Positions 27,607-36,792 are shown, counted from the stretch's first letter. The stretch is 64,000 nucleotides of DNA from Salisediminibacterium halotolerans (GCF_003814815.1 NZ_RKQQ01000005.1:124001-188000), one strand, 5' to 3'. A program made the numbers and translations. The notes: a model not told the origin generated them from the letters alone.

Positions 27607-29115
27607 CTACAGCCGGTCCTGCTCTTTTTGGCATGCGTGCCGGAAATCGGTCATCACATGTTTATAGATTTCGTGCTTTTCTTTGTCAGGATAAACGGTT
27701 TCGTTCATCGGTATATGGTGGCGGATGTCCTCTAACGAGGCTGCTCTGCCGGAGGCTGTCAGGCTGAGCCACGCTGCGCCCCATGCTGAACTTTGGTGGC
27801 TCAGCGGCACGTGAACCGGCTTGCCGGAAATATCTGCGAGCATTTGCACCCAGTTTGGCGAACGGGCAAATCCTCCGCTCGCGTAAATAGCTTTGGATGG
27901 ATGTTCAGTCTGGACCTCGTCTTCGATCGCTAACAGATTCAATAAAATACCTTCAAGCACAGCTCGCAGCATGTGACGCATGGAATGAGAAGAATCAAGT
28001 CCAGAGAACCCGCCGCGCGCATCGGCGTCCCAAATCGGCGCGCGTTCGCCGTGAATCCACGGGACAAAGATCAGCCCGTCTGCTCCGGGTGCGATTGTCT
28101 CCGCGGCATGTGTAAATGAGGCGGTATCGATGTCGCTTGCCGTTTTGCCGCCATTACCGGGAATAAGCGGGTCGGTAAAAAGATGTAAAAACCATTGCAG
28201 CGTATTTGCGCCGTTGTTCGACGGGCCGCCGGTAATCCAGAGATTATCGGTAAAGGCGTAACAAAAAGCCCGTTGCTTTAAAAAAGATACCGGTTCGCGG
28301 CTCATTTTTCGAATCGCTCCGCTTGTGCCGATTGTTACGGCGGTTTCCTCTTCATTTACTGCGCCTAAGCCAAGGTTGGCAAGCGGGCCGTCGCTGGCGC
28401 CGATCGTTATCGGGACAGCGGTTGAGACCCCTAACGCACCGGCAGCTTCAGTTGTGAGCCGGTAACTGTTTTTAAGCGGTGAAACCGGTGTGCCGAGCTG
28501 TTCTTCGGTTAACCCGCAGGCATGTAGAGCTTCGCTGCACCATGTATGCCGTTTGTAATCAAATAAACCGGACGAGGAGGCAATCGAATAATCGACATCG
28601 GCGGTCCCGCACCAGTCGAAGAGAATGTATTCTTTGAGGGACTTCCAATAGGCAGCTTCTTTAAAAGTGCCGGGATTTTCTCGGCGGATCCATTCGGTTT
28701 TTACGACCGGCGACATCGGATGAACCGGCGTTCCGGTTTGCCGATACAATGTATTGGCATAGCCGGATTGATGCCATTCGTCAGCAATCGCTGATGAGCG
28801 CCGGTCAGACCAAATGATTGCGTTCATGAGCGGACGGTTCGTTTCATCAACTGCCATCCACGAGTGCATCGCAGCTGAAATCCCGATCCCGGAAACGTCG
28901 CGCTTGTTTTCCGGCAATGATGAAATCGCCGCCCGGACAGCTGCAGCAGCTGCATTTTTGACCTCGCGCGGATTTTGTTCAGCCTGTCCGTCTGGTGACG
29001 TATAGACGGGGTATTCCCTCTCTGTTTCTGCCTGCACATAGCCGTTTTCAGAAAAGATAACGGCTTTAGCGCTGGTCGTGCCAATGTCGAGCCCGAGCAC
29101 AAACGGTTCGTTCAT
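27607..29115 (-). CDS. gntK: Gluconokinase
   Basis: 502 aa FGGY-family sugar kinase, forming 6-phosphogluconate. LGLDIGTTSAKAVIF is the first phosphate-binding motif; the catalytic Asp is in GASDGPLANLG, and the FGGY C-terminal domain includes the adenosine-binding YASGGFARSPNW. The assignment to gluconate rests on overall similarity and on the neighbouring 6-phosphogluconate dehydrogenase. It is downstream of the RpiR regulator on the same strand with a 19-base gap, so the two are one operon. Confidence 0.88.
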   Translation of the reverse strand: MNEPFVLGLDIGTTSAKAVIFSENGYVQAETEREYPVYTSPDGQAEQNPREVKNAAAAAVRAAISSLPENKRDVSGIGISAAMHSWMAVDETNRPLMNAIIWSDRRSSAIADEWHQSGYANTLYRQTGTPVHPMSPVVKTEWIRRENPGTFKEAAYWKSLKEYILFDWCGTADVDYSIASSSGLFDYKRHTWCSEALHACGLTEEQLGTPVSPLKNSYRLTTEAAGALGVSTAVPITIGASDGPLANLGLGAVNEEETAVTIGTSGAIRKMSREPVSFLKQRAFCYAFTDNLWITGGPSNNGANTLQWFLHLFTDPLIPGNGGKTASDIDTASFTHAAETIAPGADGLIFVPWIHGERAPIWDADARGGFSGLDSSHSMRHMLRAVLEGILLNLLAIEDEVQTEHPSKAIYASGGFARSPNWVQMLADISGKPVHVPLSHQSSAWGAAWLSLTASGRAASLEDIRHHIPMNETVYPDKEKHEIYKHVMTDFRHACQKEQDRL

Positions 29116-29134
29116 GTGACCTCCCCCTTAAGTA

Positions 29135-29992
29135 TTAAACTCGTTTGACAGAAATCGCTTTCCGTAAGTTGATTAGCACATCTTCCATTTTCTCTTTATG
29201 GACAATGCTGACATTAACAAAGAGCGCATCAATCAACGTTAACTGTGCCAGCCTGGATGCAAGGGCTTCCGAACGGTAATCCGTTTCTTCGGAGACCGTG
29301 AACAGAGATACATCAACCCGTTCGCTGAGCGGTGATTTCCCTAGATTTGTGATTCCAATCGTATTCGCCCCGCGTTCATTGGCAACATCAGCTACTTGCA
29401 GCATATCCCGATTGGAGCCGGAATGTGAGATCAGCACGGCTGTATCATTTTCGGTTAATTGCGAAGCGGACATCATTTGAAAATGCGAATCGCTGTAGGC
29501 AATTGTCGGAATACCGGTGCGCATGAATTTATGATGCGCATCGAGAGCAATCACGCCGGATCCGCCATTGCCGTAAAACTCAATTCTCCGTGCATGAGAC
29601 ATCATCTCGACAGCTTTTGTAAACATTTCTTTATCCAGGACGTTAAACGTTTCTTCAAGTGTACGGGTATTGGATTGAAACACTTTTTCGGCGACCATTT
29701 TGACGTCGTCGCCTTCTTGAATCGTCTCATGAATGTTTTGTATTCCTTGGACGACCTCGGAAGCGAGCGCAATTTTCATCGCCTGATACCCTTTAAAGCC
29801 GAGGCGTTTGCAGAAGCGGAACACTGTGGCCTCGGCAACTTGAAGCTCTTCGGCAACTTGACTGATCGTTGAATGAACAATGACGTCCGGGTGCTGCAAT
29901 ATATAATCAGCGACGAGTTTTTCTTTTTCGCGAAATGTGTCATACGAGGAACGGATCCGGTGTTTCACATGAGTTGTTTCGGAAGTGTTCAT
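29135..29992 (-). CDS. MurR/RpiR-family transcriptional regulator
   Basis: 285 aa. An N-terminal HTH_6 domain (about residues 10-85, with AEELQVAEATVFRFCKRLGF) and a C-terminal SIS sugar-phosphate binding domain (about 125-260, with FYGNGGSGVIALDAHHKF). Such regulators sense phosphosugars, here most likely 6-phosphogluconate or gluconate. Its gene is divergent from gnd and in one operon with gntK. The intergenic region carries three AT-rich GAAA...TTTC palindromes that are plausible operators. Confidence 0.88.
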   Translation of the reverse strand: MNTSETTHVKHRIRSSYDTFREKEKLVADYILQHPDVIVHSTISQVAEELQVAEATVFRFCKRLGFKGYQAMKIALASEVVQGIQNIHETIQEGDDVKMVAEKVFQSNTRTLEETFNVLDKEMFTKAVEMMSHARRIEFYGNGGSGVIALDAHHKFMRTGIPTIAYSDSHFQMMSASQLTENDTAVLISHSGSNRDMLQVADVANERGANTIGITNLGKSPLSERVDVSLFTVSEETDYRSEALASRLAQLTLIDALFVNVSIVHKEKMEDVLINLRKAISVKRV

Positions 29993-30046
29993 ATAGTCAC
30001 CCCTTTTTTTACTGAAAGCACAGTCTCATTGTAACGGATAAAAACG

Positions 30047-30060
30047 AAAATATCTTTTCT
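30047..30060. promoter_or_regulatory. RpiR-type operator candidate 1
   Basis: GAAAA-TATC-TTTTC, 5-bp arms, 55 bases upstream of the regulator start. Confidence 0.4.
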
Positions 30061-30077
30061 TAAGTATAACTGATGAA

Positions 30078-30102
30078 ACGAAATAAAAAAATATTTTTTC
30101 GT
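30078..30102. promoter_or_regulatory. RpiR-type operator candidate 2
   Basis: ACGAAA...TTTCGT ends enclose an AAAAAATATTTTTT palindrome. It ends ten bases before the gnd -35 box. Confidence 0.45.
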
Positions 30103-30111
30103 AAAAACCCC

Positions 30112-30139
30112 TTGAAAAAGAAAAATTTTATCATATAAT
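30112..30139 (+). promoter_or_regulatory. SigA promoter of gnd and the transporter genes
   Basis: TTGAAA, 16 bases, TATAAT. Confidence 0.75.
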
Positions 30140-30151
30140 GGGTGTCAAATA

Positions 30152-30164
30152 GAAAAAATATTTC
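30152..30164. promoter_or_regulatory. RpiR-type operator candidate 3
   Basis: GAAA-AAATA-TTTC at about +6 of the gnd promoter, so a bound protein would block transcription. Confidence 0.45.
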
Positions 30165-30190
30165 AATAATTATGCTTGAGGGGTGACGCT

Positions 30191-31090
30191 ATGGAGCTGG
30201 GACTCGTAGGGCTCGGTAAAATGGGATACAATCTCGCATTGAACTTAAGAGACCAGTCGTACACAGTGACGGCTTATGACGTGAATCATGATGCAATCAA
30301 ACAATGGGAAGCGGACGGTGGAGAAGCGGCCGGTGATTTACATGAAATGATCGGAAAGCTTAAAGCCCCGAGGCACATATGGGTGATGGTTCCGGCCGGA
30401 GAAGCGACCGAAGAAGTGCTCGATTTCTTCGGTACCCATTTAGATGTCGGCGACACGGTGATTGACGGCGGGAATTCGCATTATAAAGATTCGCTTCGGC
30501 GTGCGGAAAAACTCGGGGAAAAAGGAATCCGGTTTGTCGATGTCGGAACGAGCGGCGGAATCGAAGGAGCGCGTCACGGAGCGTGCGTGATGGCCGGCGG
30601 TCCGCGTGAAGCGGTTGACCCGCTGGAAAATATGTTTCGCGATATTTCGCTGCCAAAAGGCTATTTGCACACCGGTCCGTCCGGCAGCGGCCATTTTTTG
30701 AAAATGATACACAACGGCATTGAATACGGAATGATGCAGTCGATTGCCGAAGGATTCGATTTATTGGAAAAAAGTCCGTTTGAGTATGACTATGAGAATG
30801 TATCGGAAGTATGGAATCACGGTTCGGTGATTCGCTCTTGGCTGATGGAACTATCGCAGCAAGCGTTCAGCAAAGACGAGAAATTAGATGGGATCAAAGG
30901 GGTGATGAATTCTTCAGGCGAAGGAAAATGGACAGTTGAGACGGCCCTCGATATGCAAACAGCAGCTCCTGTCATTACCATGTCGCTGATGATGCGTTAC
31001 AGGTCGCAGGAATCTGACACTTTTTCCGGAAAAGTGGTAGCGGCGCTCAGAAATGAGTTCGGCGGTCATGATGTGATGCGTAAAGAGTAA
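30191..31090 (+). CDS. gnd: 6-phosphogluconate dehydrogenase, decarboxylating (short type)
   Basis: 299 aa. Oxidises 6-phosphogluconate to ribulose-5-phosphate and CO2. The length is that of the short NAD-preferring Gram-positive form (YqeC/GndA type), not the 470-aa form. Motifs: ELGLVGLGKMGYNLALNL nucleotide site, GTSGGIEGARHGACVMAGG substrate loop, and the catalytic Lys/Asn in HFLKMIHNGIEYGMMQ. ATG 30191 has GAGGGGTGA upstream. It probably leads a transcript into the tct genes. Confidence 0.92.
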   Translation: MELGLVGLGKMGYNLALNLRDQSYTVTAYDVNHDAIKQWEADGGEAAGDLHEMIGKLKAPRHIWVMVPAGEATEEVLDFFGTHLDVGDTVIDGGNSHYKDSLRRAEKLGEKGIRFVDVGTSGGIEGARHGACVMAGGPREAVDPLENMFRDISLPKGYLHTGPSGSGHFLKMIHNGIEYGMMQSIAEGFDLLEKSPFEYDYENVSEVWNHGSVIRSWLMELSQQAFSKDEKLDGIKGVMNSSGEGKWTVETALDMQTAAPVITMSLMMRYRSQESDTFSGKVVAALRNEFGGHDVMRKE

Positions 31091-31125
31091 GAGTAAAAGG
31101 AAGCTTAATCACATGATGACAGGAG

Positions 31126-31602
31126 GTGGAGACCATCAAAACAAATATCATTTTCGGAATTGTCATTATTATTTTTGCCGGTGCATTTTACTTGCAAACC
31201 GGGGATTTTCCAACAGAATCGCGGCTGTTGCCAAGGTTGGTGCTGATCGGCTTGATGGTCACAGGCGGGTTGATGATCATTGATGCGGTTGTGAAACTGA
31301 AGAAAGGCACTGAAGAAGGCGGATCCAAAATGACGAAAAAGGGATTTATTTATCAAATTTTGCTTCCCGGTCTTCTGATGCTCGGTGCTTACCTTGTTTT
31401 ACGGCTGTTTGGTTTTTTTGTCGCTTCATTTGTACTGGTGATCGTCTTATTCTTTTATCAGACGTACCAATCTTACGGGACAAAAATCAACATACGTCAT
31501 TTTGCTAAAGGGGTGATGGTTGCAACAGTTATAACAGGACTTATGTATATTGTCTTTTCGGTTTTGTTGGGTTTGCCGACACCGGACGGGGAAATTCTTT
31601 AA
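31126..31602 (+). CDS. tctB: Tripartite tricarboxylate transporter, TctB small membrane subunit
   Basis: 158 aa from GTG 31126, with four transmembrane helices (about 8-25, 38-55, 78-100 and 130-150). TctB is the weakly conserved small membrane subunit of the TTT family; LPRLVLIGLMVTGGLMI is the usual pattern. The start is uncertain: the perfect AGGAGG at 31121-31126 overlaps the GTG. The codon at ideal distance (31135) is ATC, so either GTG with a poor site or a non-standard ATC start is used. Confidence 0.8.
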   Translation: METIKTNIIFGIVIIIFAGAFYLQTGDFPTESRLLPRLVLIGLMVTGGLMIIDAVVKLKKGTEEGGSKMTKKGFIYQILLPGLLMLGAYLVLRLFGFFVASFVLVIVLFFYQTYQSYGTKINIRHFAKGVMVATVITGLMYIVFSVLLGLPTPDGEIL

Positions 31603-31610
31603 CAGTCGTT

Positions 31611-31626
31611 TTGGAAGCGCTTCAAT
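31611..31626. promoter_or_regulatory. Candidate cre (CcpA) site upstream of tctC
   Basis: TTGGAAGCGCTTCAAT matches the cre consensus WTGNAANCGNWWNCAW at all but one position. Confidence 0.5.
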
Positions 31627-31656
31627 AGTTAAATATAAAAAAGGGGTGAACGGATT

Positions 31657-32736
31657 ATGATGAAAAGAAAAAGTCTTTATGGTGTGACAGCATTGTCTCT
31701 CGGGGTTATTTTGGCAGCTTGCGGCGACGAAGAAGCGGGAAACGATAACACGCCAAATGATAATGACCCAGCGAATAACAATAATGTTGCGAACAATGAC
31801 GCCGATAACAATGCTGAAGCAAACGCAGATGACGATGCGGAAGAAACGGATTATCCTGAAAACGATATCGATATTATTGTTCCTTACAGCGCCGGGGGCG
31901 GCGGAGATACGGTCGCGCGGATTATTTCAGATGAACTTTCCGACGAACTGGGTGTTTCGATCAATGTCATTAACCAAGAAGGCGCCGGCGGAGAAATCGG
32001 TATTTCAGAGATGGCGAACGCTGACAGCGACGGCTACACGCTCGGCGTGTTTGGGTATCCGGATAATCTCGTCTTAGAAAACACGGCAGACACAGATTTT
32101 GATTTTGACAGCTTTGAATATTTGGCAGCATTCGATGACGTGCCGCATGCGCTATTCGCCTCGCCGAGTGCTGAGTTTGAGACGATGGATGAACTGACTG
32201 AGTATGCGGAAGAAAATCCCGGTGAATTGACATTCGGTGAATCCGGCGCATTGGGACTGCTGAAAATTTTGGCTTATGAAGATGAAGCCGGTGTTGATGT
32301 TTCTGCTGTTAACTATGAAGGCGGCGGAGATTTAATCAATGACTTATTAGGTGATCATATTGATGTAGCTTCTTCTTCCATCACGTCTGCACCGGAAATT
32401 ACTGACGCCGGAGGAACACCGCTTGGTTATGCTGCCGAAGAACGCGTAGAAATGTTTGATGATTATCCGACGCATCTAGAGCAGGATTACGACCTGGAAA
32501 TGGGAGTATCCCGCGTGCTGGTAGCTCCGGACGGTGTACCTGATGATGTAGTAAATGCACTCTCAGATGCATTAGATACCATCGGTGAAAGCGAAGACTT
32601 TGCCCAGCAGTTCGAAGAAGCCAACCTTCCGTACCGTTATATGGGACATGAAGAAGTGAACGATTACCTTGAGAATGCGAACGAAACGCTGCAGCCGATC
32701 ATCGATGAAAATGAAGATGACTTCGGGGGAGAGTAA
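31657..32736 (+). CDS. tctC: Tripartite tricarboxylate transporter, TctC solute-binding lipoprotein
   Basis: 359 aa. A lipoprotein signal ends in LAAC (Cys about residue 22). A linker of about 45 residues made almost only of Asn, Asp, Ala and Glu follows, then the Bug/TctC binding domain starting DIDIIVPYSAGGGGDTVARI (about 70-359). TctC proteins capture carboxylates such as citrate, sugar acids or aromatic acids outside the membrane. ATG 31657 or 31660 follows AAAGGGGTG. A cre-like site lies just upstream and a hairpin separates it from tctA. Confidence 0.9.
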   Translation: MMKRKSLYGVTALSLGVILAACGDEEAGNDNTPNDNDPANNNNVANNDADNNAEANADDDAEETDYPENDIDIIVPYSAGGGGDTVARIISDELSDELGVSINVINQEGAGGEIGISEMANADSDGYTLGVFGYPDNLVLENTADTDFDFDSFEYLAAFDDVPHALFASPSAEFETMDELTEYAEENPGELTFGESGALGLLKILAYEDEAGVDVSAVNYEGGGDLINDLLGDHIDVASSSITSAPEITDAGGTPLGYAAEERVEMFDDYPTHLEQDYDLEMGVSRVLVAPDGVPDDVVNALSDALDTIGESEDFAQQFEEANLPYRYMGHEEVNDYLENANETLQPIIDENEDDFGGE

Positions 32737-32748
32737 GCATTAATGACT

Positions 32749-32782
32749 GGAAGCCGGAAATATCCTTTTTCGGCTTCCTTGC
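32749..32782 (+). terminator. Hairpin between tctC and tctA
   Basis: GGAAGCCG and CGGCTTCC around a 14-base loop, followed by only two T. It probably stabilises the abundant tctC message or weakens read-through into tctA. Confidence 0.6.
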
Positions 32783-32798
32783 CCAGGAGGATTGAATC

Positions 32799-34280
32799 AT
32801 GCAAGCAATGGATATACTCGTCGGCATCCTTTCCTTCGAAGTGTTTTTGATTGTCTTCGCCGGTGTTTTGATCGGAGTCATGGTCGGAGCCGTTCCCGGT
32901 TTGAACGGGGCGATCGGCATATCGCTTTTGTTGCCGCTGACATTTGCGATGGAGCCGCAAATCGGTCTGCTGCTTCTCGGCGGTATTTATATGGGCGGGA
33001 TGTACGGCGGTTCGATTACGGCGATACTGTTAAACGTGCCGGGAGACGTGGTCGCGGCTCCGGCAGCGATGGAAGGGTATCCGCTTACTAGACAGGGACG
33101 AGCCAAAGAAGCACTGTATTATTCAATATTTTCGAGTATGTTCGGCGGTTTGATCGGTGTCCTTGTACTAATCTTTTTTACGCCGCCGCTTGCCAATTTT
33201 GCATTGCAGTTCGGTCCGGCGGAAATGTTCTTTATCACATTATCCGGGTTAATCATCATCGGCGCGATTGCCGGAGAAAATATTTACAAATCTTTTTTTG
33301 CGGCGCTGATCGGTTTGTTTATCAGCACAATCGGAATGGACATGGCAACAGCAACAGAACGGTTCACATTTGATTCGCAGGCGCTGCGGGCCGGTATACC
33401 GGTGATTCCTATCGTGCTCGGAATGTTCTGTTTTGCTGAAATGTTCCACAACCTGGGCAAAAAAGCGAATGAAATTGTGACGTATAAAGATCAACAAATT
33501 AAACGGATGACCGTCTTTAAAGATATTGTGAAGAACAAGTGGCTAGTCATTAAAGGCGGTTTTTTCGGAACTGTGATCGGTCTTCTTCCCGGTGTCGGAA
33601 CAACATTGGCTGTATTTATGTCTTACGGCGAAGCGAAACGGGTTTCCAAGCGCCGGGAGGAATTTGAAAAGGGCAACCAGGAAGGGATTATTGCTGCTGA
33701 ATCAGCGAATAATGCCACGGTCGGCAGTACGATGGTTCCGCTCTTGGCCCTCGGTGTCCCGGGAAGTCCGACAACAGCAATTATTGCCGGTGCGCTGATT
33801 ATTCACGGTATTATTCTCGGTCCGGATTTGTTTGTCAACCGGCCGGATGTCGCCTATACATTTCTGTACGGGATGTTGTTTACCGTCGTTGCGATGGGAA
33901 TCATCGGTGTATTCGGAATTAAGTATTTCGCTTACATTTTAAAAATCCGTATGGAATACATTGTTCCGACTGTTCTTGTTTTTGCTTTGTTCGGAGCGTA
34001 CAGTTTCCGCAACAGTGTGTTCGATGTGTTAGCAGCGATTGTGATCGGTATTTTCGGCGCGCTGTTTAAAAAGCTGAATGTGCCTTTAGCTCCGGTTATT
34101 ATCGGTGTTGTATTAGGTCCGCTGATTGAGACGAACTTAACACGGTCGATGACGATTGCGGAAGCACAAAATCTCCCCCTTTTACAATATATGCTGACAA
34201 ATCCATTGGCGATGTTTCTCTTTGCGCTCGTGTTTGTCATCTTGTACATTGTCATCCGCATGCGTCGCCGAACGTTCTGA
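32799..34280 (+). CDS. tctA: Tripartite tricarboxylate transporter, TctA large membrane subunit
   Basis: 493 aa with about 12 transmembrane helices. The family motif GAVPGLNGAIGISLLLPLTF occurs near residue 30 and the second inverted copy GLLPGVGTTLAVFMSYG near residue 260; LALGVPGSPTTAII follows. TctA is the ion-driven permease that accepts substrate from TctC. ATG 32799 has CAGGAGG upstream. A terminator follows. Confidence 0.93.
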   Translation: MQAMDILVGILSFEVFLIVFAGVLIGVMVGAVPGLNGAIGISLLLPLTFAMEPQIGLLLLGGIYMGGMYGGSITAILLNVPGDVVAAPAAMEGYPLTRQGRAKEALYYSIFSSMFGGLIGVLVLIFFTPPLANFALQFGPAEMFFITLSGLIIIGAIAGENIYKSFFAALIGLFISTIGMDMATATERFTFDSQALRAGIPVIPIVLGMFCFAEMFHNLGKKANEIVTYKDQQIKRMTVFKDIVKNKWLVIKGGFFGTVIGLLPGVGTTLAVFMSYGEAKRVSKRREEFEKGNQEGIIAAESANNATVGSTMVPLLALGVPGSPTTAIIAGALIIHGIILGPDLFVNRPDVAYTFLYGMLFTVVAMGIIGVFGIKYFAYILKIRMEYIVPTVLVFALFGAYSFRNSVFDVLAAIVIGIFGALFKKLNVPLAPVIIGVVLGPLIETNLTRSMTIAEAQNLPLLQYMLTNPLAMFLFALVFVILYIVIRMRRRTF

Positions 34281-34293
34281 TCTCGGACTGTCT

Positions 34294-34322
34294 TCCCGCT
34301 TTCATCCAGAAAGCGGGATTTT
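34294..34322 (+). terminator. Terminator of the gnd-tct unit
   Basis: TCCCGCTTTC and GAAAGCGGGA around five bases, followed by TTTTT. Confidence 0.88.
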
Positions 34323-34407
34323 TGCATTTTTCAAGAGATCACGGCGCCTTTCTAAGTATTTTCCGGGCGTGATATAATACACAGCAGAGGCGAAAGGAGT
34401 TTATATC

Positions 34408-36654
34408 ATGAACGCAGAAGAACACCCGGATTTTCTCGCAGAAAAAGAACGTTTGGACGAGACAGTTCAGTATATCCGCGAAGTTTTAGCAGCGGCGAAG
34501 GACGATCATCAGGCGTTTCAAGGTAATATCAAACAAGCGCTGATAGATCTTGACCACCTTGACAGCTCGAACAGCTATACGAATATTTTAGCGAATGCCA
34601 ACCGTTTAGGAGCGACTGAACGGGACATTGAACATTTAGAAGTGATTCAAAACCGGCCTTATTTTGCCCGGATTGACTTTTCCCCCGAAGGCACGGAGAG
34701 GGTAGATCCGTTATATATCGGTAAAACCTCATTATTAAAAAAAGACTCGCATGAACCTGTCATTGTGGATTGGCGTTCACCGATCGCGAATATGTATTAC
34801 GAAGGACAGCTCGGTGCGGCTTCGTATGAAGCACACGGCCGGACATTTACCGGTGAGTTGAATTTAAAACGGCAATACAGTGTGAAAAATGCTGAACTCG
34901 ATGAAATACGGGACATCGATTTAACCGCTCGTGATCAAATGCTTCAGGAGTCGCTGTCAACAAACGCTGACAGCCGGCTGAAAGATATTGTTTCCACGAT
35001 TCAGGCTGAACAAAATCAGATTATCCGTGCGGATATGACGAAGCCGCTTATCGTTCAAGGTGTGGCGGGAAGCGGGAAAACAACGATTGCGCTCCACCGG
35101 ATGGCGTACTTTATCTATACCTACGCAGAGGATTTTGATCCAGAACAAATGTTGATATTAGCCCCGAACCGGCTGTTTCTTGATTATATTTCGGATGTCT
35201 TGCCTGAGCTCGGGGTCGGCCGGGTAACACAGACGACGATGACCGATTACGTGCAAGGCGCACTTGGAACAAAACTCGATTTTATTTCAAAAGATGAAAA
35301 GCTGGTATCTATTATTGATTGTGCTCCCGAAGCAAAAACGGCGGAGTGGGCAGCATCGGTGAAAAGTTCACAAGAATATTTTCGCGCTTTAAAAGACTAC
35401 GCAAACGACTTGGCCTCATCCTGGGTGCCGGAAGAAGACTTGATGCTGGAAAGGTATACGATTTTTTCCGCTGAACGCATGAACGAACTGTTTTACGAGG
35501 AATATACGTATTTGCCGCCGTATAAACGACTTTTAAAACTGAAGGAAATCGTCAAGACCCACGTTAAACAACGCTCAGCAGAGATTATTCAAAAAGTAGA
35601 GAATTTATATGAAGAAAAAATTGAAAAAACACGCCACGGCGTCCGTGATGAAGAAACAAGACGGGAAAAAGTTGTCAAGCTGATGGATAAAAAAGAAACT
35701 CACCTTGAAACCTTAAAAGCGGAAGCAAAAAAAATCGTTCCTTCGTTTACAAAACAGCTGCCGAAAAAGACAGTGTTTCAATACTACGAAGCTTTTTTAA
35801 CCAAAGAGAATATCCAGGAGACGTATTTAAGTTCACTCTTATCAAAAGAAGAACGCTTAGATTTGCAGAAGCAAAGTAAAGCTGTCCGTAAAATGAAGCG
35901 TTACGACCTTGAAGATGCAGCGCCCTTATTGTATTTACAAGTGAGGTTGTTCGGGATTGATTCTGACTGGACGTTTCAAAATGTGTTCATCGATGAAGCG
36001 CAGGACTATTCCCCGCTGGAGATGCAGGTGTTGAAAGAAGCAAGCGGGACGTCGCAATTTACGATTCTCGGCGACTTATCGCAAGGAATTCACGCCTACC
36101 GAGGGATTAAAGGGTGGAGTGAGATTACCGAGGATGTTTTCCCGGATGCAACTTATCTCACTTTGCGCCAAAGCTACCGATCAACAGTTGAAATTATGAA
36201 TGCAGCGAACGAAGTGATTCGGCGACAGCCTTATGAAGATATGATTTTAGCAGAACCGGTCGTCCGGCATGACGAGGAGCCGACTTCGATTCGTGTTGAC
36301 GGGTATGAAGAGGCGGCGAAAAAGATCGCAGCTAAGGTAAAAATGATGCAGGATGACGGGTATCAATCGTTTGCTGTCATTGGGAAGACATCGGAAGAGT
36401 GCGCCGGGTTAAACACGGCGCTCTCGAATACTGCCCCTGAGCTGACTTCAGCTGTACTGGATGAAGATGAAGAGCACGGCAGCCGAGACATTGCGATTGT
36501 TCCTTCGTATTTATCGAAAGGACTTGAGTTTGATGCGGTGTTTATTTCGGTTTTAACCGAGACATATAAAAAAACAACGCTTGAAACAAAACTCCTTTAC
36601 GTTGCGATGACCCGTGCGCTCCATCGTTTATATTATCTTGAACCGAGCGAATAA
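34408..36654 (+). CDS. helD: RNA polymerase recycling helicase HelD
   Basis: 748 aa UvrD/superfamily I NTPase. An N-terminal coiled-coil arm (about 1-100) precedes the Walker A VQGVAGSGKTTIALHRMAYF (about residue 217). Walker B is FIDEAQDYSP (about 530), and the C-terminal motor half ends LLYVAMTRALHRLYYLE. HelD removes stalled or DNA-bound core RNA polymerase; Bacillus HelD (YvgS) has a similar size. AAAGGAG precedes the ATG. Confidence 0.9.
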   Translation: MNAEEHPDFLAEKERLDETVQYIREVLAAAKDDHQAFQGNIKQALIDLDHLDSSNSYTNILANANRLGATERDIEHLEVIQNRPYFARIDFSPEGTERVDPLYIGKTSLLKKDSHEPVIVDWRSPIANMYYEGQLGAASYEAHGRTFTGELNLKRQYSVKNAELDEIRDIDLTARDQMLQESLSTNADSRLKDIVSTIQAEQNQIIRADMTKPLIVQGVAGSGKTTIALHRMAYFIYTYAEDFDPEQMLILAPNRLFLDYISDVLPELGVGRVTQTTMTDYVQGALGTKLDFISKDEKLVSIIDCAPEAKTAEWAASVKSSQEYFRALKDYANDLASSWVPEEDLMLERYTIFSAERMNELFYEEYTYLPPYKRLLKLKEIVKTHVKQRSAEIIQKVENLYEEKIEKTRHGVRDEETRREKVVKLMDKKETHLETLKAEAKKIVPSFTKQLPKKTVFQYYEAFLTKENIQETYLSSLLSKEERLDLQKQSKAVRKMKRYDLEDAAPLLYLQVRLFGIDSDWTFQNVFIDEAQDYSPLEMQVLKEASGTSQFTILGDLSQGIHAYRGIKGWSEITEDVFPDATYLTLRQSYRSTVEIMNAANEVIRRQPYEDMILAEPVVRHDEEPTSIRVDGYEEAAKKIAAKVKMMQDDGYQSFAVIGKTSEECAGLNTALSNTAPELTSAVLDEDEEHGSRDIAIVPSYLSKGLEFDAVFISVLTETYKKTTLETKLLYVAMTRALHRLYYLEPSE

Positions 36655-36659
36655 GCATG

Positions 36660-36694
36660 AACCTCACCTTCTTTTGAGGGCGAGGTTTTTTTAT
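36660..36694 (+). terminator. Terminator after helD
   Basis: AACCTC...GAGGTT with inner pairing around TTTT, followed by seven T. Confidence 0.75.
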
Positions 36695-36706
36695 CAGTTT
36701 AAAGTA

Positions 36707-36735
36707 TTGACAATTCCGTGAAAGTTTATTACTAT
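36707..36735 (+). promoter_or_regulatory. SigA promoter of the rhodanese-MBL gene
   Basis: TTGACA, 17 bases, TACTAT. Confidence 0.82.
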
Positions 36736-36748
36736 ACCCATAGGGGTA
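36733..36748. promoter_or_regulatory. CsoR/CstR-type operator 1
   Basis: TATACCCATAGGGGTA: G/C tracts with A/T ends, as in operators of the CsoR/CstR family. It overlaps the -10 box and transcription start. Confidence 0.6.
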
Positions 36749-36792
36749 AAGTTAATAAAGCAAACAGAAAAGAAAAATTTTTAATCCCTTTT

